A DNA stretch of 31,728 bases from Prevotellaceae bacterium UBA1746 (GCA_002314875.1 DCHS01000027.1:43267-74994), one strand, 5' to 3'. Numbered from the stretch's first letter, positions 1 to 8,209 are shown. Program-made: numbers and translations. Notes: generated from the sequence alone by a model not told the origin.

Positions 1-778
1 GGAAGATGAACTGACGAGCAACGATTTCGTTACGGAAAGCCTTACCAATCTGAGCAATACCGAAAGGAACCTTCATACGACCCGTCTTCTGAACATTGAG
101 GTAGTTCACAAAGATACCTTGAGCGGTTTCAGGACGAAGATAAATCTTAGAAGCACCATCTGCAGTACTACCCATTTCGGTAGAGAACATAAGGTTGAAC
201 TGGCGAACTTCTGTCCAGTTGCGGGTACCGCTGATAGGACATGCGATTTCTTCATCGATGATAATCTGACGAAGACCTTCGAGGTCGTTGTCATTCATTG
301 CCTTGGCAAAACGCTCGTGAAGAGCATCGCGCTTTTCCTGATTTTCGATAACACGAGCATTGGTAGCACGGAACTGAGCCTCGTCGAATGCATCGCCGAA
401 ACGCTTGGCCGCCTTAGCCACTTCCTTATCAATCTTTTCTTCGTACTTTGCAATCTGCTCTTCGATAAGAACGTCAGCGCGATAACGCTTCTTGCTGTCC
501 TTGTTGTCGATGAGAGGATCATTGAAAGCGTCAACGTGACCGCTGGCCTTCCAAATGGTGGGGTGCATAAAGATGGCGCTATCGATACCCACGATATTCT
601 CGTGAAGGAGGGTCATAGCCTGCCACCAATACTGCTTGATATTATTCTTCAATTCAACACCGTTCTGACCGTAGTCATAAACAGCGCCAAGACCGTCGTA
701 GATATCACTTGAAGGAAAAACGAAACCATATTCCTTACAGTGAGAAACGATTTTCTTGAAAACGTCTTCTTGTGCCAT
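1..778 (-). CDS. glyS: Glycine--tRNA ligase, N-terminal part (cut by window edge)
   Basis: Class II aminoacyl-tRNA synthetase that charges tRNA-Gly in the cytoplasm. The reading frame opens at the ATG at 776-778 (MAQEDVFKKIV) and stays open for about 259 residues to the left edge, so the C-terminal half is missing. It belongs to the single-chain dimeric GlyRS type rather than the alpha2beta2 type. The visible signatures are YDYGQNGVELKNNIKQYWW, the motif-1 region MHPTIWKASGHVDAF, and RPETAQGIFVNY followed by GKAFRNEI (motif 2, ATP binding). An insert rich in Lys, Ala and Glu lies between motif 1 and the RPETAQ box, as is usual for this family. A -7-like box lies about 40 nt upstream. The identification is secure from the motifs; the gene symbol follows common use for this family. 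Confidence 0.95.
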   Translation of the reverse strand, partial: MAQEDVFKKIVSHCKEYGFVFPSSDIYDGLGAVYDYGQNGVELKNNIKQYWWQAMTLLHENIVGIDSAIFMHPTIWKASGHVDAFNDPLIDNKDSKKRYRADVLIEEQIAKYEEKIDKEVAKAAKRFGDAFDEAQFRATNARVIENQEKRDALHERFAKAMNDNDLEGLRQIIIDEEIACPISGTRNWTEVRQFNLMFSTEMGSTADGASKIYLRPETAQGIFVNYLNVQKTGRMKVPFGIAQIGKAFRNEIVARQFIF

Positions 779-816
779 TGTATTTCTTTTTGTGTTAGTT
801 TTATTAATTTTGCGCG

Positions 817-824
817 CAAAGTTA
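817..824 (-). promoter_or_regulatory. Putative -7 box for glyS
   Basis: On the minus strand this reads TAACTTTG, matching the Bacteroidota -7 consensus TAnnTTTG, about 40 nt before the glyS start. No clean TTTG is found at the expected -33 distance, so only the -7 element is called. Confidence 0.5.
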
Positions 825-865
825 CTAATTATCTTTGACATACACATGCATTTAACCTATTTTAT

Positions 866-901
866 AGAAAAAAAGTAGCCTGACGACTCACATCGTCAGG
901 C
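866..901 (-). terminator. Intrinsic terminator after the sigma/anti-sigma operon
   Basis: The arms 878-886 and 893-901 form a perfect 9-bp GC-containing stem with a 6-nt loop. On the minus strand the stem is followed after three bases by a run of seven T (868-874). It lies about 70 nt beyond the stop codon of the putative anti-sigma gene and insulates glyS from it. Confidence 0.9.
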
Positions 902-971
902 GAACTTTCGTTTTAATCGTATGAAGCAAAGATTGTTTTCCTTTTGTAAGGTTCAAAGAACCTACCTTTAA

Positions 972-1481
972 TCAATTTACTTTGGAGGCCTCACCAATAG
1001 AATCTGTGGTGGTTGCAAGCTTCTCGTTATCCAGAACGGCATTAACAGGAGTCTGGTCCTTTGCCTTTTCCAAACCATCACCTCCATTCAAGGTGGCATA
1101 GCCATCTTGGTTGATGGGTTCAATGGAACTGGTAACGTATGCGCGATGAATGCTGCCTCCGATAAGAACAACAATAGCAACTGCAGCTGCGGCGCGGCCA
1201 AGGGGACGGAAACGTTCTGCAAATGTCATCTTCTTAACCTTCACATGAAGTTCAAGTACATCGCCATCGGCTTCAAGGCGGCTCAAAACGCGCTGGTCAA
1301 AGTCTTCGCCGAGAACATCTTCGTGGGCTTCCTCTTCGTAGCAGAAAAGATCTGCATACTTCTGAAGTTCAGCAGGCACCTCGCTCTGACTGAAGAAAGC
1401 CTTCAGAATTCGTTCTTCCGCATTGCTGGTTTCGCAAGCAAAATAGCGGTCGATGAGTTGTTCAATATATTTATAATCCAT
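972..1481 (-). CDS. Small membrane protein, putative anti-sigma factor
   Basis: 169 residues. The N-terminal 90 or so residues are soluble and acidic (MDYKYIEQLIDRYF...). A single hydrophobic segment at about 95-112 (AAAAVAIVVLIGGS) follows, then a polar C-terminal tail of about 55 residues. The start codon lies inside the end of the ECF sigma gene (11-nt overlap), which indicates translational coupling. The layout matches single-pass anti-sigma proteins that hold an ECF sigma factor at the inner membrane. There is no zinc-binding HxxxCxxC motif, so it is not a classical ZAS-type anti-sigma factor. The N-terminus (LIDRYF...ETSNAEERILKAFF) resembles the short sigma-partner proteins often found beside Bacteroidales ECF genes. 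The role is inferred from position and topology; no binding partner can be shown from sequence. Confidence 0.65.
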   Translation of the reverse strand: MDYKYIEQLIDRYFACETSNAEERILKAFFSQSEVPAELQKYADLFCYEEEAHEDVLGEDFDQRVLSRLEADGDVLELHVKVKKMTFAERFRPLGRAAAAVAIVVLIGGSIHRAYVTSSIEPINQDGYATLNGGDGLEKAKDQTPVNAVLDNEKLATTTDSIGEASKVN

Positions 1482-2040
1482 TTCGTTTGGTACTTAAGAT
1501 AAGTTGTTTGAGTGCCTGACGCGCCCTGAATAGAGTGACCTTTACGTCTGATTCGGTAATCTGGAGTATCTCGGCAACCTCTTGATAGGAGTGTTCCTCA
1601 ATATCTCGCAGCTGCATGACCGATCGTTGTTTTTCTGGAAGTTGGAGGAACAAGTCGTGAACCCATTGGTATTTTTCCTCGTATTCCAGTCTTTGGTCCG
1701 GGAGCACCGAAGTGTCAGCAATCTGAAAAGGAACAATCTTTGGTCTTCCTTCATCTTCTGTACCGCCTTGCCCTGCATCCGTCAACTCGTCGAGAGAGAC
1801 ATTCTGGGCTTCTTTCTTTGCGGCCCGGTCAAGAGCCAGATTGCGCGTCATCGTCAAACAATAGCTTTCAAGATTCTTGATTTCCTGCATCTCGGGAGAA
1901 TTTCTCATTTCCCAGGTTTTGACCAGCACATCCTCTACCACATCCTCCGCCTCTGGGCGATCGAGGGTGATGCGCAGCGCAAGTCTGAAGAGTTTATCCT
2001 TCAGAGGTAAAAGGTCGTGTCGAAAATCAATTTCTTTCAT
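1471..2040 (-). CDS. ECF-type RNA polymerase sigma factor (sigma-70 family)
   Basis: 189 residues, the usual ECF length. Region 2 spans about residues 10-80: DKLFRLALRITLDRPEAEDVV, then the WEMRNSPE segment and LESYCLTMTRNLALD. A variable linker (about 85-120) contains a GQGGTEDEG stretch. Region 4 (about 125-180) shows LPEKQRSVMQLRDIEEHSYQEVA then a helix-turn-helix (ILQITESDVKVTLFRARQALK). It would direct RNA polymerase to a specific promoter set. It is followed with an 11-nt overlap by a one-TM protein likely to be its antagonist, and preceded by a methyltransferase gene 47 nt upstream. No SusC with an N-terminal signalling domain accompanies it, so TonB-receptor cell-surface signalling is not suggested. 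The regulon cannot be read from this window. Confidence 0.92.
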   Translation of the reverse strand: MKEIDFRHDLLPLKDKLFRLALRITLDRPEAEDVVEDVLVKTWEMRNSPEMQEIKNLESYCLTMTRNLALDRAAKKEAQNVSLDELTDAGQGGTEDEGRPKIVPFQIADTSVLPDQRLEYEEKYQWVHDLFLQLPEKQRSVMQLRDIEEHSYQEVAEILQITESDVKVTLFRARQALKQLILSTKRNGL

Positions 2041-2087
2041 GCTGCTGTTTCTATGACGGATGAACGAATGGAAAAGTTACAGAAAAG

Positions 2088-3326
2088 TTAAACTTTTTTG
2101 CTTGATACGATAATTTTTTTGTTTTTTGCGTCTGTTGTGGCGAATAAATAGAGATTTCCTCCTTCTTTTATCTTCAGTTTTTTTCTAAGGTCAGCCACAG
2201 TGGAAGGAAAGTTTCGTATAGCGAGATTTGCCTTTCCACCTTCTGACTTTAAGTCTGTAGCCAGCATCTTGATGTCGGCTTTGGAGAAACCATAGACTTT
2301 TTCAATCTTGAACGAACGACCAGGAAAGTCCTCTATGAAGGCATCTGATATATATAGATGAGAGTTCGTCTCTATCTTCTGCACTCCGTACTTGTGAGCA
2401 ATTGTCTTATAGGCTCCAGCTTTCATGATACTCGGACCTGGCTCGTAAAGATATCCTTCAAGTTCTTCTGGATAAGTACAAACGACCTCATTCTCTTCTT
2501 CGAAGGTGAAAGAGAAAGCGCCATGCTCATCAGCGCAATAGATCCTCGGTTCGGCTTCCTGCTCGCTTTGCTCTGAACGGCGAAGGACAAAAAGCAAGTC
2601 CTTGCATTCACCACCAGAAGAAAAGACATGGACTTCCTGTACGCTGTGGGGAACGGTGCTTTCCAGTGTTGTTATCGCACGATGAATATCGAGCATGGTG
2701 GAAAGTTTAATAACGAGCCACTCAGACTTTTCAAGCAACTGCGGAAGGAGATCAACGACATTGGGTTCGCAATCTTCGATGAACACTGTTTTACCGCCAT
2801 GGGCATCGCGTCGTGCAGGATCCAGAAAGAGCAATGTCTGCTTTGAGAGTTTATCCAGCAAGTCAATGCCATTGCCATGAAGAATTTCCGCATCTCCCAA
2901 TCCCAATAAAGGAAGATTATGCCGAGCAGCCTCAACGAGTTCTTCTCTTTGCTCAATATAGGTCGATTTTGAGAAAAGTGGAGCGATAAACGAGAAGTCA
3001 ACACCCATGCCGCCAGTAAGATCAGCCATAGCAGTTTCCACAGACTCGTCTGTCCCACCTTCTTTCATGGATTGAAGCAAACGACTGACGACGGAGGCTT
3101 TGTACTCTGCCGCAGGCTGACCGCTGCATTGTTCCAAAGCGAGACGGGGTGGGAAGTGAATACCCTCCACTTCCGTCCAACGCGGCACTTTGGTCCGCAT
3201 GCGTTGCCACCCTTCAATCTGTCGTAAGATAAAGGGCGCGTCGAGGTCAGGGCGACGGGATATTTCCAGTGCCACGTCCTCGACGCGTCTATGGCGATTT
3301 TCTAAAATAAAATCGCTATTCTTCAT
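2088..3326 (-). CDS. Class I SAM-dependent methyltransferase with THUMP-like C-terminus
   Basis: About 412 residues from the ATG at 3324-3326 (MKNSDFILENRH). This start is preferred because Bacteroidales relatives, as I recall them, begin close to this point. An in-frame ATG at 3365 would add 13 residues and also fits the spacing behind the kinase gene. The N-terminal part carries LEQCSGQPAAEYKAS. The Rossmann part has SAM motif I (ADLTGGMGVDFSF, near residue 102-110) and the motif LFLDPARRDAHGGK (near 167-178), typical of the RNA-methyltransferase-like family that ends in a THUMP-like domain. The last 90 residues (IETNSHLYISD...VYGFSKADIKML...LKIKEGG) match that C-terminal domain. The substrate is probably RNA but is not shown. 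It is the second gene of the kinase-sigma operon. Confidence 0.85.
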   Translation of the reverse strand: MKNSDFILENRHRRVEDVALEISRRPDLDAPFILRQIEGWQRMRTKVPRWTEVEGIHFPPRLALEQCSGQPAAEYKASVVSRLLQSMKEGGTDESVETAMADLTGGMGVDFSFIAPLFSKSTYIEQREELVEAARHNLPLLGLGDAEILHGNGIDLLDKLSKQTLLFLDPARRDAHGGKTVFIEDCEPNVVDLLPQLLEKSEWLVIKLSTMLDIHRAITTLESTVPHSVQEVHVFSSGGECKDLLFVLRRSEQSEQEAEPRIYCADEHGAFSFTFEEENEVVCTYPEELEGYLYEPGPSIMKAGAYKTIAHKYGVQKIETNSHLYISDAFIEDFPGRSFKIEKVYGFSKADIKMLATDLKSEGGKANLAIRNFPSTVADLRKKLKIKEGGNLYLFATTDAKNKKIIVSSKKV

Positions 3327-3379
3327 TTCTGCAAGACAATTTGCAAATCTTTGTGCGTGGGGCATCAGCCCCGCGCTTT

Positions 3380-4474
3380 TTACTTAGCAAGCTGTTCTGC
3401 GATGAAGGCTTCCATCTGGGGGAAGGCAGCTTCTACACACTTTGTCAACTTCAACTGGTTGCGGCTACGAACGAGGTTGTGCTCGGGATACTGGCAACGG
3501 AAGTAGATGTCACCATTGATGTAGTCAGCGATGAAGCGAACAAGAGTCATGTAGGGGAAGAGAGCGGTTGCATAAGGAAGGTTTTCAACTTCAATGGGAG
3601 TAATGAAGCTGGCAGCGCCCTTGAGATAACCCTTGGTGAAGCTCTTGAAAACTTCGAAGTTGAAGCTAACCTTGTCGAGATCGGGATCGTCTTCGCGAGT
3701 GGTATTTGCTGCAGAGCGGAGGAAGTCACCGAAGTCGGAGAAGATGAAGCTGGGCATTACGGTATCGAGATCGATAACGCAGAGCACATTATCATCCTTA
3801 TCGAAGAGGATATTGTCAACCTTTGTATCGCAGTGGCAGATACGCTTGGGAAGTTTACCTTCACGATAGAGGCGTTCAGCCTTGCAATATTCATCTGCAC
3901 GTTCAAAAATATCAGCAAGGATTTCCTTCACTTCGGGATCGTCAGCACGACCACTACGGTTTTCTGCAATAGCATCCTTCAACTGCTGGATACGCCATTC
4001 CATATTGTGGAAGTCCTTGATGGTTTCACCAAGCTGAGCGGGAATGTCAGCGAGCTTTGCCTGGAAGTCAGCGAAGGTTTCACCAACGATATATGCGCTT
4101 TCAAGGCTGACACCGGTCTTGCTTACAGTATCGGGGATATAAACCATGATACGCCAGTACTTTTCACCATCGAAATAGTACATCTTACCATCGGTAGCAG
4201 GGATAAATTTGAGAACCTTGCGGTCGATGTCTTCAGTATGAGCAGCTTCGAGCTTCTTGCGGATATGACCGGTAACCTCTACGATGTTGTTCATCAAAAG
4301 ATCCATATCGGGGAAGATGGAAACGTTTACGTTCTGAAGAACATAGTCAGGAGTAGAACCTTCGGTAGTTACCTTGTAAGTGGTATTGATAAGGCCGTTA
4401 CCGAGGGGAGCAACTTCTACAACTTTGCCTTCAATGGCGAAATGAGATACGATCTCAAACATTTTCTGATCCAT
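3380..4474 (-). CDS. Aminoglycoside phosphotransferase-family kinase (possible N-acetylhexosamine kinase)
   Basis: 364 residues from the ATG at 4472-4474 (MDQKMFEIVSHFAIEG). The longer frame from 4558 is rejected because that ATG lies inside the -7 promoter box. The fold is protein-kinase-like. An N-lobe has PLGNGLINTTYKV, followed by the Brenner catalytic motif HCDTKVDNILFD (about residues 214-225) and the metal-binding VIDLDTVMP (about 233-241), then FSDFGDFLRSAANTT. This pattern is shared with N-acetylhexosamine 1-kinase (NahK/LnpB) and other small-molecule kinases, and the NGLINTTY/IDLDT details fit that subgroup better than antibiotic kinases. A role phosphorylating GlcNAc, GalNAc or a related sugar is therefore the best guess. 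It is the first gene of a minus-strand operon running into the methyltransferase and sigma genes. Confidence 0.8.
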   Translation of the reverse strand: MDQKMFEIVSHFAIEGKVVEVAPLGNGLINTTYKVTTEGSTPDYVLQNVNVSIFPDMDLLMNNIVEVTGHIRKKLEAAHTEDIDRKVLKFIPATDGKMYYFDGEKYWRIMVYIPDTVSKTGVSLESAYIVGETFADFQAKLADIPAQLGETIKDFHNMEWRIQQLKDAIAENRSGRADDPEVKEILADIFERADEYCKAERLYREGKLPKRICHCDTKVDNILFDKDDNVLCVIDLDTVMPSFIFSDFGDFLRSAANTTREDDPDLDKVSFNFEVFKSFTKGYLKGAASFITPIEVENLPYATALFPYMTLVRFIADYINGDIYFRCQYPEHNLVRSRNQLKLTKCVEAAFPQMEAFIAEQLAK

Positions 4475-4513
4475 AGAAATGATATTGTTATTAAGGTTTT
4501 TAATCAAACAAAT

Positions 4514-4556
4514 GCCGTGCAAAATCTGAGCGTCTAAACGCACGACTTTGCACGGC
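4514..4556. repeat. Palindrome at the transcription start region of the kinase operon
   Basis: The arms 4514-4523 and 4547-4556 are perfect 10-bp inverted repeats (GCCGTGCAAA and its complement). They enclose a smaller hairpin with 4-bp arms at 4530-4533 and 4538-4541. The right arm abuts and overlaps by one base the -7 promoter box, placing the expected transcription start within the palindrome. It could be an operator or a 5'-UTR structure. Confidence 0.6.
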
Positions 4557-4587
4557 AAAAGTAATCAAAAAATATAACACGGGCAAA
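4556..4587 (-). promoter_or_regulatory. Promoter of the kinase-methyltransferase-sigma operon
   Basis: On the minus strand the -33 element TTTG (4584-4587) is followed by a 20-nt spacer and the -7 element TACTTTTG (4556-4563). Both match the Bacteroidota sigma-ABfr consensus exactly. Transcription would begin near 4550, giving a leader of about 75 nt before the ATG at 4474. Confidence 0.8.
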
Positions 4588-4646
4588 TCAAAAGACGACA
4601 ATCTTTGATATTTCTCGGTTTTTAATATATTTTATATGCTCATCGC

Positions 4647-6734
4647 TTAACGGCGAATCATTTTCTTACCATTCTGAATAACAATACCCTTAGCATTTGC
4701 ATTGATACGCTGGCCAGCGAGATTGTAAACGGGAGCGTCTTCGCTTTCAGGAGCGAGGACGGTACCAATACCGGAAACATCAGAGAAGGGCTGCTGGTCT
4801 GCATTGAGAATCTGACCGGTCTTGCTGTCCAAAAGGAGAGCAGAAACGAGAAGATTCTCTGCTTTCTTGGCCTTTACATCTGAAAGTTTGACGGTGTAAC
4901 CGATTTCGTAAGGTGTTCCCTTCTTCAGATTTGAAGGAAGCGCAACAGTTTTGTCACCAGTGGGAGAAGGATAAATACCGCGGGCTACATCATTCAAACC
5001 AATGGTAACCTTGGAAGCTTCATTCTCGAAGCCACCCATAGCACCAGAACCACCACCAGAATAGTAGTTGGACTGTGTTGCGGTTACGTCATCCTCAGTA
5101 ATAACAAATACAACCTTGAGATCACGGTTTTCAAGATCAGCAGAAGGAGTTACTGTGGCCTTCATCAAGACTTCGCTACCGCTGATGCCACCTTCGGCAA
5201 CCACTTCTGCGTCTGCAGTAGCGTTGAGAAGAGACTTCATATAGCTGTTCATCTTGCTATAGTTGGGATCATAAACAGTACCATCACGATTGATGACACA
5301 TCCGGGGAAACCATCTACACCTGCATCGTAAACAATCCAGTTAGCATAGGTTGAGTTCTCGAACTCATCGCTAACATGAACAGCGATACCAACGAAACGG
5401 TCAGGATACTGCTTTTTCATTTCTGACATACCAACGATACCGCGGATACACCAACCGCACCAAGTACCAGTACCTTCTTCAATAACCATCTTACGAACAA
5501 TAAGGCTCTTGGAAAGGGTGATACCGGTTACTGTCTTCTTATTATCTGCAGGAGTTGAATCTTCTACGCCATCGGCCCAAACGAGTTCAACGTCAATGCT
5601 GATTTTGCCTTCCTCCTTCACGCTGGTAGTGGGAACCTGAACGGTATAGCTTGCCAACTGACCATAGTCAAGGGTTGCAGATATCGTATAGGTGTGAACG
5701 AGTTCACCACCAATATAGAACTTAAGCTGAGGATTCTTTGCAACGACATAGTTGCTGTTCTTGATAGAACCGTAAACCGTAGCTGCGGAACCGAATTTGT
5801 AAACAGAAGCACCTGCGCCTGCACCTACGAGGGTCAAGTCACGAACAGGAGTTACGATGTCCACCTTTGTTGTTGCGACATTATCTGCTGGTTTGCTATC
5901 TTCTACACCATCAGCCCAGAGAACTTCCAACTGGATGTTACCTTCTGTTGGTTCAGAAACCACGTCAGTAGGAACTTCAACGGTAAAGGTCTGCGCCTTG
6001 GTAAAAGGAATAGTTGCATTGATAGTGAAATCCTTGACAACCTGTCCATTTACACTAGCGCGAATAATCGGATTTACACACTCGTCAGTAGCATTATTGG
6101 TAATAACACCACTAACAGGAACTTCACCTCCAACAGGATAAATGTTTCTGGGAACGCTGAGGTCTGAGAGCTTCAAATCGTGTTTGGGGAGATAATCACC
6201 GCCAACACCCATACGGATGGCCATTGAGCCCTTATTCAGGCTGGCGAAAGATTCCCATTCGCCATCACCTACACGATAATAGCTACCATCTTCGTGGGTT
6301 TCGCCCGCGAGAGAAACGTAACCTGTACGAGTAGAACTCTGATTATAGGTAACGCCTACCCATACATCCTTTTCACCAGTAATGGGGTAAGGAGCATCAA
6401 GAGTGACTTCCTGCCAACCGGAAGCTGCCTTGGTAGTTGCCTGGGCAAGGTTAGCACCACTAGCATTTTCGCGAACCCAAACGGTGATATCGCCACCAGG
6501 ATTTCCCGAAGGCCAACCTACGGATACGCGACGAATTTCATTATTGGAGAAGCCAGCCATATCTGCTGCAGAGAACTTGATAGCAAGTTCAATCGCACCC
6601 GTGCTGCTGATCTTCTGACCGCTGCTGGCTTTCTTTCCATCGCAATAGTCCACCCAAAGAACTGCGTCTTCTGCTGCAGCGCTCAAATAGGTGAACCCAA
6701 AGAGAAGAAAGAATAATGTGAGAAACTTTTTCAT
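4647..6734 (-). CDS. Omp28-like secreted protein with WCGWC motif and C-terminal sorting-like tail
   Basis: 695 residues. A signal peptide (MKKFLTLFFLLFGFTYLSAAA) is followed by a domain to about residue 190. Then come two tandem Ig/CARDB-like repeats of about 100 residues, each closing in a near-identical WADGVEDS-(K/T)-PADN element. Next is a thioredoxin-like segment with EEGTGTWCGWCIRGIVGM (Cys near 426 and 429) and PDRFVGIAVHVSDEFENSTYANW, as in Omp28-related outer-membrane proteins of Bacteroidales. The end is YNLAGQR...KGIVIQNGKKMIRR, a tail shared with two other secreted proteins of this window. Together these suggest an exported cell-surface protein with possible thiol chemistry. It is the last gene of the SusC/SusD locus. 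A terminator-like hairpin lies 18 nt before its start. The Omp28 relation is read from motifs only. Confidence 0.75.
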   Translation of the reverse strand: MKKFLTLFFLLFGFTYLSAAAEDAVLWVDYCDGKKASSGQKISSTGAIELAIKFSAADMAGFSNNEIRRVSVGWPSGNPGGDITVWVRENASGANLAQATTKAASGWQEVTLDAPYPITGEKDVWVGVTYNQSSTRTGYVSLAGETHEDGSYYRVGDGEWESFASLNKGSMAIRMGVGGDYLPKHDLKLSDLSVPRNIYPVGGEVPVSGVITNNATDECVNPIIRASVNGQVVKDFTINATIPFTKAQTFTVEVPTDVVSEPTEGNIQLEVLWADGVEDSKPADNVATTKVDIVTPVRDLTLVGAGAGASVYKFGSAATVYGSIKNSNYVVAKNPQLKFYIGGELVHTYTISATLDYGQLASYTVQVPTTSVKEEGKISIDVELVWADGVEDSTPADNKKTVTGITLSKSLIVRKMVIEEGTGTWCGWCIRGIVGMSEMKKQYPDRFVGIAVHVSDEFENSTYANWIVYDAGVDGFPGCVINRDGTVYDPNYSKMNSYMKSLLNATADAEVVAEGGISGSEVLMKATVTPSADLENRDLKVVFVITEDDVTATQSNYYSGGGSGAMGGFENEASKVTIGLNDVARGIYPSPTGDKTVALPSNLKKGTPYEIGYTVKLSDVKAKKAENLLVSALLLDSKTGQILNADQQPFSDVSGIGTVLAPESEDAPVYNLAGQRINANAKGIVIQNGKKMIRR

Positions 6735-6752
6735 AATGCAATTTTAAAAATT

Positions 6753-6799
6753 GGCGACATTCACATGCAGGGCTTGCACCCTAATTCGTGAATGTCGCC
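6753..6799 (-). terminator. Terminator-like two-tier hairpin before the Omp28-like gene
   Basis: The perfect 12-bp arms 6753-6764 and 6788-6799 enclose a second small stem (AGGG/CCCT at 6769-6772 and 6779-6782). On the minus strand it is followed by AATTTTT. It may end transcription of the preceding gene or act as an attenuator, because the next start codon is only 18 nt away. Confidence 0.65.
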
Positions 6800-6816
6800 C
6801 TTGTGGACTTTAACAG

Positions 6817-6836
6817 AAACTAAGCGAACTTAGTTT
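6817..6836 (-). other. UUCG-loop hairpin after the unknown secreted protein gene
   Basis: The 8-bp arms 6817-6824 and 6829-6836 enclose a tetraloop reading UUCG on the minus strand, 16 nt after the stop codon at 6853. The closing pair is G-C rather than the especially stable C-G. The following tract (CTGTTAAAG) is poor in U, so mRNA 3'-end stabilisation or pausing is as likely as termination. Confidence 0.45.
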
Positions 6837-6852
6837 TGAAAATCTTTTAAGA

Positions 6853-8142
6853 TTAGAAGTTGAAATACTTCTTACCATTCTGGATAAGGATACCCTTATC
6901 GGTGCTCTTAGCACGCTGACCAGCGAGATTGTAAACAGCCTTGCTAGCTTCGGTAGAGAGAACAGTATTGATACCTTCGGGAATGATCTCGTAAGGAATT
7001 ACCTCGAGGCAAACGAATTCACCCATCCAGTAAGCACCTACACCTTCTTCGTAAGGAGTACAGAATGCGAAGTAGTCCCATTCGTTAACGTCACCGGTTT
7101 CAGTGTTGATGTCACCCATTACGATGTAATCGGTAGAAGGATCATAGTAACCTACAGATTCGTAAGAATCATCGGTGCAGTCGATTGCGTTGTCGTGGAT
7201 AGCATAGAAGCTGAACATCAAATCGTTGCTGCTGTAGTAGTACATAGGCTGGCAGTTAGGTACAGTAGCCTTGTAGTTTTCAGCGTCAAGGTTGAAGTTA
7301 AGAACGAACTGCTGGTAGAAACCGTGAGCGGTGCAAGCATCGCCGAAGTTTTCAACGAATGCATCGTCCTGCTTTTCTTCCCAGTCACCCCAACCTGCAG
7401 AGGTAGGAACAGCAACATAGTAAGAAACCTTAGCATTTGCAGCGTTGAGAACATGACCATCGAGGCTGTAGTTTACATAGCCGAGGAAAGACTCAGCAGA
7501 GGGATCGTAAGCCAAAATTACCCAACCTTCGTTGTCAAGAGACAAATAAGTACCGTTTTCGTCTTCGTTTACAGAATAAACGAGGTCAGCATAGTACTCA
7601 CCAGTTTCGTCAGTTGCGATATCGAAACCTTCGTCAGTGGTATATGCAGCGAAAAGATAGAGAGGATACTGGTCGTTGTAAACACCAACTTCCTGACCAC
7701 CGTAAACAGTAAGCTTACCTTCTTCAGAAAGGCCGAAGTCAGCAACAGCAGCTTCACCCCAACCGGTGTAACCACCATTGATCTGAACATAAGTAGTGGT
7801 CTGACCGTTTTCGTCAGTATATTCATAGGGATCTACGGTTACAGGGAAGCTGTAAACTACACCTGCTTCTTCGTAGTTGTAATCCTCGAGATAAGTACCA
7901 TAGAGATCGTTCTGAGCTACGCGAGCGGGAGCTGCAGCGTGACGCTTGGTAGTTACAACAGGTCTTGTGTTGTTAACATCGAGGTTTGCGGGAACAGCCT
8001 TAAGTTCCTTGTTGATAACGGGTGCATTGATAGCTGCGCGTTCAAGTGACATGGGCTGAACCTTGCTTACAGTCTGGATTGACTGAGCGTTCATTGACAT
8101 TGCAAAAGCAATAGCAGTAGCAAAGAGTAAAGTTTTTTTCAT
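6853..8142 (-). CDS. Secreted protein of unknown function with C-terminal sorting-like tail
   Basis: 429 residues. It has a clear signal peptide (MKKTLLFATAIAFAMSMNAQ), then a Lys/Arg/Ala-rich stretch to about residue 75 ending in PAARVAQ-like sequence before NDLYGTYLEDYNY. The body (about 80-390) is acidic and very rich in Tyr, Asp, Glu and Gly, with beta-like alternation and no catalytic motif that I recognise. The last 27 residues repeat the tail of the neighbouring Omp28-like protein: YNLAGQR, then KGILIQNGKK. Homology was not recognised. From its position behind SusC/SusD and two lipoproteins it is probably a surface or released partner of that uptake system. It may be co-transcribed with them, since no TAnnTTTG box was found just upstream; a possible structured RNA lies in its leader. 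Confidence 0.7.
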   Translation of the reverse strand: MKKTLLFATAIAFAMSMNAQSIQTVSKVQPMSLERAAINAPVINKELKAVPANLDVNNTRPVVTTKRHAAAPARVAQNDLYGTYLEDYNYEEAGVVYSFPVTVDPYEYTDENGQTTTYVQINGGYTGWGEAAVADFGLSEEGKLTVYGGQEVGVYNDQYPLYLFAAYTTDEGFDIATDETGEYYADLVYSVNEDENGTYLSLDNEGWVILAYDPSAESFLGYVNYSLDGHVLNAANAKVSYYVAVPTSAGWGDWEEKQDDAFVENFGDACTAHGFYQQFVLNFNLDAENYKATVPNCQPMYYYSSNDLMFSFYAIHDNAIDCTDDSYESVGYYDPSTDYIVMGDINTETGDVNEWDYFAFCTPYEEGVGAYWMGEFVCLEVIPYEIIPEGINTVLSTEASKAVYNLAGQRAKSTDKGILIQNGKKYFNF

Positions 8143-8209
8143 TGCTAATTTGTTTAAGAATTGATATTTAGTTAACTATTAATCTCTCGTAATTAATTAG
8201 TCCTATATG

